From Aspidapion aeneum (lineage: Eukaryota; Arthropoda; Insecta; Coleoptera; Brentidae): a DNA stretch of 64,000 bases. Positions 42,613 to 54,113 of this stretch are shown here, one piece after another. Under the pieces are notes generated by a model. That model was given only the letters and a program-made list of their open reading frames with translations, did not search any database and was not told the origin of the DNA. Numbering within the stretch: position 1 is the first letter of the stretch; the number at the start of each line of letters is the position of its first letter. The stretch is from assembly GCA_963576565.1 (NCBI GenBank), contig OY755047.1, forward strand, positions 26,605,171 to 26,669,170, in the 5' to 3' direction. The position numbers and the translations under genes are program-made.

Positions 42613-44053
42613 CAGCGTGTCCCATTTTCGATGGGATTAAATGGGAAACTCGGTTGTTATTATAGATATCGATTTTCTGATTGCACCTTGCTCTTTTTTT
42701 TGAGCCCTTAAGTATTGTGTAATCAGATTTTTGCTATACCCCGTGGTTTGGCTAATACAGGGAGTTTTTGAAAAAATTGCATTTTTAATAATTCCTTGTA
42801 TCTCGCTTATTTTGCAAGATATTTTCATTCTGTAAAAACCTATTAATGGCAACTTTTTTAGAGCAAAATAATGTCGTTGTCAATTTTTTAAAATATTGTT
42901 TAGTTTTTAGAGATATGGTATTTATCATAAAAAATTTAAATGCGGACCTAGATTTTTTTGTCACTATTTTGATTCGTTTCAGGCTATTATTATCTTAAAA
43001 CAATAAAACTTTAATATTTTTTTTATTTAATGTTAAAAAAATAATATTTAATGTTTCTAAAAAAATTTTAGTCCGAACCTGGAAATTTCCAACGGAAATA
43101 TAAATTAAAATTTGCAAAACACACTAGTTGAACGATTTTTAGTTTATCGGTTTTGAAACGTCAATTAAAAGATTTAGAAATAAAGTAAAGCACGTTAAAG
43201 TTCATAGTAATTATTTGATGGTAGTACAGCAACTCATGAAATTTACTTCAACATTAAAAATCGAAAGCGTGGAATTGACATAATCATTTTACTCGTCATT
43301 TTTGTGAATGTCTCACTCTCAATTATTCTAAAATGGCTTTTTAAAAAATTTGGTAAGCATCAAAATTCTAATATTTAGACGGCAGTATTTACTATTTTTA
43401 TGCAAAATGCGTTAAGAATAATTACTCAAAAATGCCAACAATGTCTTACATCGGTTTGAACATTTATATCATTAAAGAAAAATTAGTTATTATTTTTAGT
43501 AATTCGTTATTTTTTTTTGTAGACTTTGTTTCAAACAAATCTTTAAATTAACGTAAAGTATTAAAACAGTTAAACTAAAAAGCATTCAACCAGCAATTTT
43601 TAATTTATTTTTATGTTAAAAATTTCCAGGTCCGGACTATTTTTTTTTCAAAATATTAAATATTTTGTTTAAAATTATATATTTTTTACTAATAATAACA
43701 TGAAACCAATCAAACTAGTATTTTTTTATTACAGGTCCGTATTTGATTTTTTTTATGATAAATACCATATCTCAAAAACTAAACATTATTTAAAAAAATT
43801 GACGTTATTATTTTCTTCTTAAAAAGTTGCCATAAAAAGGTTTTTACAGAATAAAAATAACTTTCAAAATGAGCGAGATATAAGAGATTATTAAAAATGC
43901 AATTTTTTCAGAAACTGCGGGGTATAGAAAAAATCTGATTACACCATTTTTAAGGGCTCAAAAAAAATAGTACGGTAAGGTGCATTCAGAAAATCGACAT
44001 CTTTAATATTAACCGAGTTTCCCATTTAATCCCATCGAAAATGGAACACGCTG
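42613..44053. mobile_element. 1.44-kb element with ~580-bp terminal inverted repeats
   Basis: The ends CAGCGTGTCCCATTTTCGAT (left) and inverted CAGCGTGTTCCATTTTCGAT (right) continue as similar arms for roughly 580 bp each (to ~43190 and from ~43510), sharing GGAAACTCGGTT, GATTTTCTGA.TGCACCTT, GAGATATGGTATTTATCAT and GGACCTGGAAATTT. TA at 42611-42612 and 44054-44055 is the target duplication, validated because the interrupted host repeat is continuous across it. No transposase ORF. CAG(C/G)GTGTCCCA ends with TA occur in mariner/Tc1-type families (family knowledge). Confidence 0.85.
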
Positions 44054-44490
44054 TACAACGACGGAGGTCCAAGATCCAATGGACACCTACTACGTGTTGA
44101 CAGGCAACTGTTTCGTCTTTAAGGGACTCTTCAGAACACTGCATGGTCAATGTGACACTTTTGTAAAGCTATAGCGACGTTATATGAATCTCATCTTACG
44201 ATATAGGTAAGAGAAATGAAAAAATAATGCCTGCGATACCGTATGCTTTCACAAAAGTGGCGACATTTACAAATACAAAAGAAACTACCAGAGTAAAAAT
44301 AAAACCGTGACATAATTTGTCCCTCAGGTAGGGTCAATGCATTTTGCATTTTTACCACCTTCGCGAAGTGTTATGTCGAGTCAGCGGAGTGTGAGCTAAA
44401 AATACTACAAACGTAAAGTTTAGTACCCGTGAATAAAGAAACAACAATTTTTTTGGCTAAGCGGGCACAGAAAGATTTTGTTTCTCTTGC
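44054..44490 (+). mobile_element. Right piece of the interrupted element plus second head copy
   Basis: GGTCCAAGATCCAATGGACA, GGGACTCTTCAGAACACTG and a GTAAGAGAAATGAAAAAATA stretch follow the 29.9-kb element. GGCTAAGCGGGCACAGAAAG near 44457 repeats the head phrase in direct orientation, perhaps the start of another copy. Confidence 0.55.
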
Positions 44491-45205
44491 ATTTTTCTTC
44501 TAAAACTTTGACACCCTGTATCTTTGTTAAGGAAACGTTTTTTAAAAAAGTTTTCTTATGAAACTGTCCTTTTTGTTTGACGTTCTATCACCTATTAAAA
44601 TTAATGTACTTTAACCTGGACCACCCTGTATATTAACTATTGAAATTTCTCGTAGGTACTGATTACTGTTTTTAATTATTATTCATACCTACCTCACATA
44701 ATATATTTATTTTTATATTATGTTGATTTTCACTAAGCAGAAATACATCCTTTTTGCTGTTTTATGGTGATTTTAACTGGAATAGGAAAAGCTGCTTAAG
44801 CTTGTTAATATTATAGCGAAAAGTTAAGTTTTTATATTTTTATAAAATTATGATATTATATTTATAATCCATTGTAACATTTTGAAGGATAATGTTTAGT
44901 TATCGAAAATGATGCATACAAAGTTTTAAAAAAATACTTTTTAGAAACCCCACATAAACGCAAATACGACCCTTATAGTACTTAACTGATAAAAAAAATT
45001 AGCACCAGCACCATAAGACCTAAATTTTCTGTATGTTAAGTTAGCTTTATTTTTGTTGAAAATGAAATTTTCGATCAATGTGTGAAAACCAAGGTACTAC
45101 TTACTATAGCTGCTGTTGTTTTTGAGCTATATTTCTGTGGCTATTTGTCAAACGTTAATAGCTCACTTTTTCGCATTTATAGCTATATTTAATTTTTGTG
45201 TGATA
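44491..45205. other. No gene supported
   Basis: Non-coding AT-rich DNA. Confidence 0.3.
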
Positions 45206-46214
45206 TCTGGTTGCCCCGCCAAGTTCGCGCGGAAACTGCTGTACCATCTTTTCTTGAAACATTTCAGCCCATATTTGACCTATCTAAAACTCTATTTTGG
45301 AATGAGCTACGCAACTTAAACTTTGCACAGTTGTGGATCTTTATAGTGTTAACAATCCCTCCAAGTTTCATGGACTTCCATAAAGTAGCAAAGTAGTTAC
45401 GAAATTTTAAAAAACGTCGAAATTGCAACTCACTCACTCACTCATGTATAGATCATCAAAATTATACTGCACTTCCAGACACGCTACAAAGCTGAAATTC
45501 AGCAGACTGATAGAGATTATGATCAAACCCTTGGAAAAAATAAAAAAACCCTAAAATTCCAATTTACTCCCCTCCCCCATACATGTAAAGGTATGTAAAA
45601 GTACCAAGTAAGTGTTTTTGAATTTTTTACTATAGTTTTATTATAGTGTCTTTCAGTCTTAAAAAGCTCAGCTCTCTAGCGTTTCTGGAAGTGGGCAGTG
45701 TTACTTTTACATAACTTTAAATTTATAGCGGAGGGAAGTAAATTAGAATGTTGGAGTTTTTTGATTTTTTCCAGCAGTTTGGTCATAATTTCTAACAGTC
45801 TACCAAATTTCAGCTTTGTAGCATGTCTGGAAGTACAGTAGAATTTTAAATTTATAGCGGAGGGAAGTAAATTAGAATTTTGGAGTTTTTTGGTTTTTTC
45901 CAGCAGTTTTGTCATAATTTCTAACAGTCTACCAAATTTCAGCTTTGTAGCATGTCTGGAAGTACAGTAGAACTTTGATGATCTATACATGAGTGAGTCA
46001 GTGAGTGGCAATTTCGTAACTACTTTACTACATAATGTAAGTCTATGAAACTTAGAGAGGTTGTTAACTCTATAAGGATTTACGACTGTGCAAAGTTTGA
46101 AATTCTTAGCTTATTCCGAAGTAGAGTTTTAGGTCGGTCAAATATGGGCTGTAATGTTTCAAGAAAAGATGGTACGTCAGCGAGAGTTTGGCAAGGCACT
46201 GCCGTGCCCTCAGA
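45206..46214. mobile_element. Two ACTC elements arranged as an inverted pair
   Basis: 45206-~45625 reads forward: TCTGGTTGCCCCGCCAAGTT, the ACTCACTCACTCATGTATAG core and one unit. ~45640-46214 reads in reverse, ending AGTGCCGTGCCCTCAGA (complement of the head), with the GTACAGTAGAATTTTAAATT..AGCATGTCTGGAAGTACAGT segment duplicated in tandem (45723-45845 and 45846-45970). The terminal palindrome is missing from both. Confidence 0.75.
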
Positions 46215-46215
46215 T

Positions 46216-48239
46216 AATTGCAGATTATTCTGTCAAACAATCACAGAATAAATTAAGACCAGTAGCGCCCGCGCCGTTTAAAATACAAAAAAAGTTTTTT
46301 GATCTTTATCTGGCGGCTCTTATAGTTTAGCAAGATTAATGGGCGCAGATTTTAATGGCCTGTTAAAAATTATTACATAATTAAGTGGCTGTAGCCTTTG
46401 AAGTTTTAAAGCTATTTATGAATTTTTTTGCCAAAGGTTAGAAGAATTATGCAGAAATTATAAATACAATCTAGAGACAGATTGAGGAGAAATTTAGAGA
46501 AACCTAACCCCAGTTAAAATTTAAATTTGATACGCAGAAAAATCACTTCAAAGATACTGACAATCGAAAAAAAAAACAAGTAAGTAAATTGATAAACAAA
46601 CAAAAAATGTTTTCGAAACGCCATTTCTTTTATATGTTACAGTGCAATTTTTATTTATTATGAAAGATGTCTTTGATAGGAAATATAGCAAAATAAATGA
46701 TTCGCCTACCAGGTGGGGACGTTTCAGGATAGGGAATTATAATAGGGCTTTACTTTTTTTTTACAATTTTGAAAAATACATAGTTATAAAATTACATCTT
46801 CCAAGTAGTTCGAGTACAGCTTTAACTTTTACAAAAATAATGGATAAAAAGCTGATGGATACAAAAATATTGCGCGGGATATGAAATCCCGTAATATTTT
46901 GAAATTTGCCCGTATAAAGCAAAAGCAAGTAATTTTTATTTAAATATTTCATCTTACAATCTTATTCTTTAAAAGAGAACACAAGTTGCGACTAAAAGAG
47001 CAAATTATCATGATGATGGTGTATCCTACATCAGCAAAACTAAGAACTTCAAGTTTGCCTAATAACCCGAAATTATTTGTAATCAGAGAGAGCCCACAGT
47101 CTGCTATGAACTCTTAGCTCTAATGCATAAATAATTGACCATTTTAGTATCTTTCTTGCTAAGCGGGTTACAACATCACATTCATCTAGTTTTTCTGTTT
47201 TTCGTAAGATAATTGCTGGGTTTTTACTTTTATTTTCAGGCTTCCATTCACAGAATCATATTCAGTTGATCGTTTGAACAACAGATGCTCTTGACAATGC
47301 TGTAATAATATAAACTTTGTGTTAATTAACTTTGGATATATTTTTCTATTTCACTGTATACTATTGAGTTATCTAATTGCCTCGGTTGTTATTACATTTT
47401 TTGTTGTTTTCAAATTTCCAATCTGTTTGGCCTCGGTCCGTTCAGAAATTTTCGTTTATCCATTGGCCTTGGTATCTTTATCTAACTTAGTTCTTTCTAA
47501 CTCAGTTGAGTTCTTCTTTACTGCTGCGTCTTGTTTAGTGTTTTTATCTTAATTAGTTAAATTATTCTGTGTTTCACGCCGGACTTTTTTTTTGTTTTTA
47601 TTTTAATTATTTTTTTATAATTAGTGTTTTTACTTTTAATGATCACGTTGCACTTCCGTAGGTATCGATGCTTTTGACAATTTGTTATTGGACTCAAACA
47701 GGTTATTGTCTTCCTCCACTAATATTTAATTTGTTTTAAACAAACTCCCTCGGACTATTTGTTCCTTGTTGATTCCTATTCAACGACTCTGCCATAATAT
47801 GGACTACTTCCTAAAATTAATTCTGGTATTAATTTTATATTTACTTTATTCTTTAAATAATGACTTATTTAATATAATGTTAGATACTGAGTTATCTATA
47901 ATTACCTGTTTTTCCTGATGGTTTCGGTATAACATCTCTATCTATATAATAGTTGTTTTTGATATACATACCAAGATGTTTATGTTTTACAATGGTTTAT
48001 ATATTCATTCTTTTTGTTGTTCTTGTTGTTAGTACAAGCGATCTAGATTGCTTCTGTCAAAAATTGTTTATTTGTAATTGTTTTCTTAAATAAGTATTTT
48101 GATTATTGTTGGTTTGGTTATGATGAATAAACCACGGATAACCGCCGTACCTTTCTTGTTTAAGTTTGACATTCTGTTCTGTGGTTTAGAAATGTCAAGT
48201 GCTTCTCAACCGCTGCACTGTTTTTATTTATTTGCATTT
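46216..48239. other. No gene supported
   Basis: AT-rich. On the minus strand 47380-47552 reads as a charged K/T/E-rich peptide with one stop, and nothing familiar. The remainder is non-coding. Confidence 0.3.
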
Positions 48240-48267
48240 TTGTCAGTTTTTTAATTATTCCAGTCCA

Positions 48268-48489
48268 TTAAAGTAGGGAAAGTCCGAGAGTTTCTTTTAC
48301 TACTTGTTCAACAAACGCACAACAAAAAGAACAACAACTGACAGTCCCCGTTATTTTGACTAGGCCGCTATAAAATCTAAGTATTTCGAGTTTGGTTCGG
48401 CTTCTACTATACTCCCCTTCTGAATTATATTCGTTAATAGGTTTACTAGTCAGGTATTTTAAGTTTTTGTTATCTTGGGCCAAGATCAT
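48268..48489 (-). CDS. Unidentified 73-codon ORF
   Basis: The sequence has a balanced composition (PINEYNSEGEYSRSRTKLEI, FYSGLVKITGTVS) unlike the usual T-rich artefacts here, then a cysteine-rich patch (SCCSFCCAF). No family recognised; no neighbours to give context. It may be a remnant of an unknown element. Confidence 0.2.
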   Translation of the reverse strand: MILAQDNKNLKYLTSKPINEYNSEGEYSRSRTKLEILRFYSGLVKITGTVSCCSFCCAFVEQVVKETLGLSLL

Positions 48490-48599
48490 TCAATAATCTA
48501 CGAAACTTACTAGTTGTAAAATTTCCGTATTACTGCAAAACATAAACGAACCCACTCCATTTCGATATTTCCTTTCTCTTATTTATTACTACTTTAGAA

Positions 48600-48900
48600 A
48601 ATTAAATCCATATTCCCGAAACAAACCTGCCACAAGCCCAAAATCTTACGACGCCGGTTGGGGTTGATTTGGGGGGTGAGATCACCGCACACACATACAT
48701 ACAGCGGCTCGCGTACCATCGCGTGCGGATCCGCAGAAAAGGGGGTTATATCTTTCAGTCACGCGATCGCCAGCCGAAACCAGCCCCGAATTTACTGTGG
48801 CTGTTTCGGTTCTGTCATTGATCTGCTCAGGGTTGTTATAGCAAATTGGATTACTTGCCTTGGGCCAATTTCACCTATACATATATCTGTACTTTAATGG
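48600..48900. other. GC-richer patch, no gene assigned
   Basis: CpG-containing sequence around 48650-48800 (for example CGGCTCGCGTACCATCGCG, CACGCGATCGCCAGCCG) stands out from flanking AT-rich DNA. It could be a regulatory region or exon of an unseen gene; a 79-codon ORF here has no recognisable features. Confidence 0.3.
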
Positions 48901-49059
48901 ATATTGCTGGATACTAAATTCAAAAGTTGTTCTAAGATTTCCACATTAATTTCCAGTAACTCTACTAACTACTCGTTATGATTGATTTTCTGATTGATCA
49001 ATTCATTCCCACACTAAGGTTAGGGTTTGAATTGTCTGAAAATATAGCTACCTAGCTTG

Positions 49060-49545
49060 TCTTATCTCTTGCTGTATGTTTTCACAATTTTGAAGGTTTA
49101 AAGATTTCGCGAGGTGTCATAGCCCCTTTATTAGGTTTTCCTGACAGTTTGTCTTTTTGAAGAACTCTTCTTCTAGGAGGTTTTTGGTGGCTCAGAAAGC
49201 TAGTGCTGAGCACTCTGATATGATGTATCTGCTATGCTGATCATATAATAGCCTACACTGTCGTTATTCTTGTACTCCTCGAAATTCTAGCGAGGATCAA
49301 TAGAGATGCAGAAATCAAGTAAAATCGCATGCGCAGTTTGACTTTCAACCGATTTAAAGGGAGTACTCCTTCTCACTCGTTAAAGAATTTATACATAGGT
49401 GGGCTCATCTCTGTAGACTTCCATTCTGTCTAAGATTTTTTTCAGTGTGCAGTGACTGGTTATTAGTCCCGTCACCTGTCTTGTTGTTTTCTATTTAGTT
49501 TAAGGAGGTCACAGTTGAGTAATGTTAAGGGGTACCTCGTAATTA
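49060..49545 (-). pseudogene. RNase H-type LINE C-terminus
   Basis: Minus-strand frames give TRQVTGLITSHCTLKKILDR and MEVYRDEPTYV, then after a disrupted ~150 bp a HIISECSALAF segment and LLEEEFFKKTNCQENLIKGL. These correspond to the 'RQVTGLLTGHC.L..HL.RMGL' module and the 'EHI...C.AL...R' zinc-knuckle region that close RNase H-bearing LINEs. A relative lies at 39440-39720. Confidence 0.7.
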
Positions 49546-50639
49546 TCTTGCTTTGATTTTATAATAGTATTAAGTGGCAATGATTTCAATATTCTTCATC
49601 CGCCCATTTCTTGATAGATGAACTACAGCGAAGTCACTCGTAAATATACTTACGAATAAGAATAGATAGCAGTTGCATCAAAATTATAGTAATTATTTAT
49701 TGGAACATATTTATATTTTATTAAACAGCTATGTAGAGTATGAATTGAAGAACAGGTATCACTGGAAATAAATCCGTTAAGGTTGTAGACTTTCGCCACT
49801 TTTTTTGTTATTAACAGTGACGCAGCCTTTAAAGAAGCAGTCCTTATTGAAGCAGGGCATAGCTAATGTTGAAGTATTAAACAAACTACGAAACACCGAG
49901 GACTTTCTTAACAACTGACAATATATCTCCAAATATTATTAAAATTATTAAACGAAGAAGTATCCTCTGAAGAGAAATGCTAAGAAAAATAAATATAATA
50001 TGATCGTAACGAAGATCCACAATGTGAGTGGAAATTCGGCTATCGATATCAAACCAATAGATAAACGTGTCATAGTCCAAATATCTACAGGCACGCGATG
50101 GGAACAAGTCACAAAATTAAATGACGGGACATAATTTTTTAAAATCGAAAAATTTTCGGCAAATTTAATAGAATGTTGCTTTGGTATCTTCACAACCCTT
50201 CTTTATAGATGGTAGAATAGAATGAAGATAAAAAACTAAAAGAAAGAGAAACTATAATGTAGCAGCAGGAAGCAAGATATATCTATCATTATTTTTAAAA
50301 CTACGCTATTAAATAAAACTTAAAACAGAGGAATATTTACTAGACTTCAGAGATTTGAAGTATGGCTGTATGTTATTTTTAGGTGAGCGTATTAGCAACC
50401 AAGTCTATCGCTTTTCCAGGTGATGTTGGGTTTATCCTTGGATTAAGAGACTCGTGGTACAAACAAGTCGACCATCCTAAACTTCTATTTTCATCAGGTT
50501 TCACAAGATCGAAGTGTCCCCACACACTTCATTTGAGGCAAGAATCATCAGCTAGTGACACCAAGTTGTAAAATTGCAATTCTTTTAAGCGTCTTTGTAT
50601 AAAAAATTCCTTTAGTCATAAACAGTTTGACGTTAATTA
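49546..50639. other. No gene supported
   Basis: Non-coding; several overlapping short ORFs on the minus strand (49886-50193) without family features. Confidence 0.3.
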
Positions 50640-50870
50640 TTCACTTTCCCTGTTTTGTCCTGGCGGCAACGAGGAGGCCGACGCGACGCGCAGTTATTTA
50701 AGTTTCCCCTCATTCCATTTTCTCTATCCTATTATCATTTAAACCCATCAAAATGTCACAGACCGACGCGACGGTGTCGGCCGGCTCGCTGGGCGCCTTA
50801 TATATCAGGACGCATCGCCCGTTGACTCACCCCGCGGTAATAGTATAAAAAAACTCTGGAAAAAGTGATC
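50640..50870 (+). other. GC-rich island with possible first coding exon
   Basis: CAAAATG at ~50750 opens a 32-codon frame (start MSQTDATVSAGSLGALYIRT) with strongly G/C-ending codons, unlike all surrounding DNA. It runs to a CCGCG|GTAATA site that could be a splice donor, with a stop soon after if unspliced. Upstream lies another GC patch (GAGGCCGACGCGACGCGCAG) and a TTATTTAAG motif. Codon bias and start context suggest a real exon, but I cannot name the protein. Confidence 0.35.
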
Positions 50871-50984
50871 ATTGTTAAGTTGTAGTAAACAAATAAGAGC
50901 ATATTTTCACCCATTGCTGAGCTCAAATTCTAACAAAACCGGTTGAGGGAGCACATGACATGAATAGAACTCGAAAATTATCCC

Positions 50985-51180
50985 TAGCTTTCCAGTCTGT
51001 GGACAGGAAGAAGAGTCATCAAGACACCTAGTGGCAGACCTAGTGGCAGAATGGAAGGCCTACGCAAGGATGATACAACAGGCAGTCGGGGCATCAACGC
51101 TGAGCGACGAAGAGCTGCACTTGCCCAAATGGGCACATACAAGATGCCTAGACATCAAATGGATAGTGGGTTAACGGACA
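50985..51180 (+). pseudogene. Possible LINE C-terminal tail
   Basis: PSGRPSGRMEGLRKDDTTGS followed by GINAERRRAALAQMG resembles the 'RPRGRPTGRWRD.VR.DL...G.NAEDAEDRAAWR' tails of some LINEs. Short and imperfect; an overlapping frame is also open, so this is tentative. Confidence 0.35.
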
Positions 51181-52818
51181 GTTTTTCTTTTTCTTACTTG
51201 TCGGACATAGAGGCCAGCCCTACTACTAATACTATGTCTACTGAGGTCCAAAATAATAAGATAAAAATCTAAATTAGAAATGTACAGGAGCATGATAATC
51301 GTTACATATAATTGCAAAACATGCATGAAAAGCCATCAATATGAAATCCAAATGGCTACAGAATTAGAATGAATCATGAATTATAGCGTCTAGTTAACTC
51401 AGAAGTTAGAAACTGCAAAATAATCACTGACACTAGAGGGCGACAAAATAAGGAAGAAGAAAATTTGAGTTTGTAAAAGCTTTCTTTCTAAAGTCTCATT
51501 GTTCTCTGCAGGGTTTTGAATTAAAAGTTGAAACATATTGTGCTGCAGAACCTGCAAATTGGTGTGGTGTTTACTCCCTATTTGCTTGTTGAGCCGACAT
51601 TGGCACGTTAGATTTGAAAGCTTACTGAAATAAATTGATCGGAATATATCGTTTTGTTTGGAGTGTCTTTCTTTCAACGTTAACCGTCAGTACTGTAACT
51701 CTTTTCTGTCAGTTTCTTAACTTCGGGTGGCGAAAGGACCGGAGACTTGGCAATTTTACAATAATTGACTTGTTCTCGTTTTAAATAAATCGCTGTAGAA
51801 AAAGCACGATTGATATCTAAACCATTAGTTTACTACTCTGGTTATCACCTTCGTATTCCCACTATTTTTCTGCGGTCTCATAGCTTTAGCTTTAATTCCT
51901 TTGTATCATTTGCCTTAACTCTTGAATTTCTGAGGGCTACCAAGATTTTCTTCAACTTTTATTAATTTTTTTTTGGGGATTCTATGTCGTCCAACTTTTC
52001 TAGGTGAATTAGCCTTCATAATCTGCTCACTTTGATTTAACGGGCATCGTTAGGTTATTTGTAGAGACAGAGGGGCTTGAAATTTGATGTATGAAAATCT
52101 ATTGGTAAAAAGTCCTCTTTGCTTCAATGCATACCTTAGTCGTAGTATTCCGTCGTTATATTAAACAATTTTATTTTAAAATATTTTATAAAATGGAAGC
52201 TCATAGATTAAATCTTTTTATAGAGACCTCTAAACTATATCGGGTAATCCTTCTTTATTTGATCCAATAAACACTTTATACTTTGTTACTACTACCGACG
52301 CAGGTATTACAACCCCGTTAACCCCTCCAACCCACCCTTTACTCTATTTTCTGCTCCCTCAAACTGCATAATTATAGGGCGGAAGCTCCAAGCCTCGCTA
52401 AAATTCCCTCCAACTCGTTGGGGAATCAATTTTTCTTTATTACTTTCTACGATGTTTCTTTATTGCTGCCCCGACTGTTCAACCTTACATAATTTTTTGT
52501 TAAAGAATAATTTATTGTCAGGCACTGCACGGCTCCACTGGGAGTATTCTTTATTTAAATTTTGTTATGGCAATTCCAGAGTTTGGCTCTTTGGTAAAAT
52601 AGGTGTGGCCAAAAAATATACATATATACAAATTGTTAATTGTAAAATCAAATCTGTACGTTCGATTCTGTCAGCTATTTGAAAACCTTCAAAAGTGTGA
52701 ATTTTAAAAAATTTGTGTGAGTGACTATTAAGACGTTTTAAAATGTCATTTTTGATATGCATGATTTTGTGGTTATCGTTAACTATGATAAGAGAAATAA
52801 CCACCAGCTGTTAAAATG
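51181..52818. other. No gene supported
   Basis: A 92-codon minus ORF (51399-51677) and others lack family features. Non-coding. Confidence 0.3.
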
Positions 52819-54113
52819 TTAGGCGTTTCAAAAAGTCTCTACGTCTAATCTCTCTCTCTATATTTTGCATATAGGAACATAGAGGGCGACACTGATTAAA
52901 TGTCGTTAGTGAAGAAGCTTAACCTCTATCTTTACCTAACCTAAATTCAAAATGTCAGTGCGATGCATAACATAGTTATATTGCTACAGTGAATTTTTAA
53001 ATTTAATAAATTGGTCGAAAAATAGAATTAAACCGAGATTATTTTTGGGTTATAATTTTTTACAACTTTCGGAGGAAATTATCTCAATAAGAATGCCTTG
53101 CCGTGTTGATTTCTGTTTTCGTTAATGAAGCATCACATCAGTCGACAGTTCCTCGTAGTTATTGAGAATTCTAGCGCGGATGGATTAGCCTTGGCGACAA
53201 TCCAAAGGTGCCGCAAAAACGGCTATCACCCAGGAAAATACCGCTACTATGCGCATGCTCATCAGGGAAGATCAACATGTGACATATCGCAAGATTGAGG
53301 CTTCATTAGGGATTTCAAAGACTTCAATTCAAAAAAATTGTCATGAAGAATTAGGGGTAAGAAAATTAGTTTCCTGCTGGATACCGCATCTGTTAACCGA
53401 AGAACAGAAGGAAGCTAGGGTCAATTGGTGTCAGAAAACTCTAGACGGCTTTGAGGCAGTAAATACGAAAAACGTGTAATGTATTATCAGTGGTGATGAA
53501 TCATGGATTTACTCAGATGAACCAGAAAATAAACCTCAGCCGTCTGTTTGGTTGTTCCAAGATGAAGAAAAGCCAACAAAAGTCATCCATTCTCGAAGTG
53601 TATCCGAAAGGATGGTCGCGACATTTGTCTCAAAAGTAGGTCATGTAGCAACAATTCCTCTGAAAGATGATGCCGATTGGTATCTCACCATTTTTTGTCC
53701 GAAAGTCATCGCTGAGCTTCGAAAAATGAACCTCAATGACAAATCATCTTTCACCAAAACAATGCAAGTACGCGCAAAGCACAAAAACCATTGAATTTTT
53801 AACCCAACAAAATGTCGAATTGTTGGACCATCCTCCATATAGTCCAGACCTAGGTCCCAACCACTTCCATACTTTTCTGAAAATTAAGAATGGACTACGG
53901 GGTCAACGATTTTTGTCGCCAGAGGAAGCAGTCGACGCCTTCAAGAATGCAATTTAGACAGTACTAACAAACGAGTGGAATCACAGCTTTGACAACTTGT
54001 TTAAGCGCATCCAAAAGTGCATTAATTTTCGTGGAAAATATTTCGAAAAACAATAAAGTTATCTACTGTTTTATTCCAGTTGTATATTCAAAACTTAAAA
54101 GACAACCCTTGTA
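52819..54113 (+). pseudogene. mariner transposon, copy 1, inactive transposase
   Basis: About 1.3 kb, the usual mariner size. Coding blocks in order: HQSTV helix-turn-helix region (~53130-53170, broken), MLIREDQHVTYRKIEASLGI (53249), LTEEQKEARVNWCQKTLD, GDESWIYSDEPENK (first catalytic Asp intact), VWLFQDEEKPTKVIHSRS, VGHVATIPL, then the HHDN block altered so that the second catalytic Asp codon reads as Asn with a frame change, and HPPYSPDLGPNHFHTFLKIK with the third Asp, GLRGQRFLSPEEAVDAF. A DD34D-type mariner. The right end (TTGTCTTTTAAGTTTTG inverted) matches copy 2; the left end TTAGGCGTTTCAAAAAGTCT is a poorer match. Confidence 0.9.
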
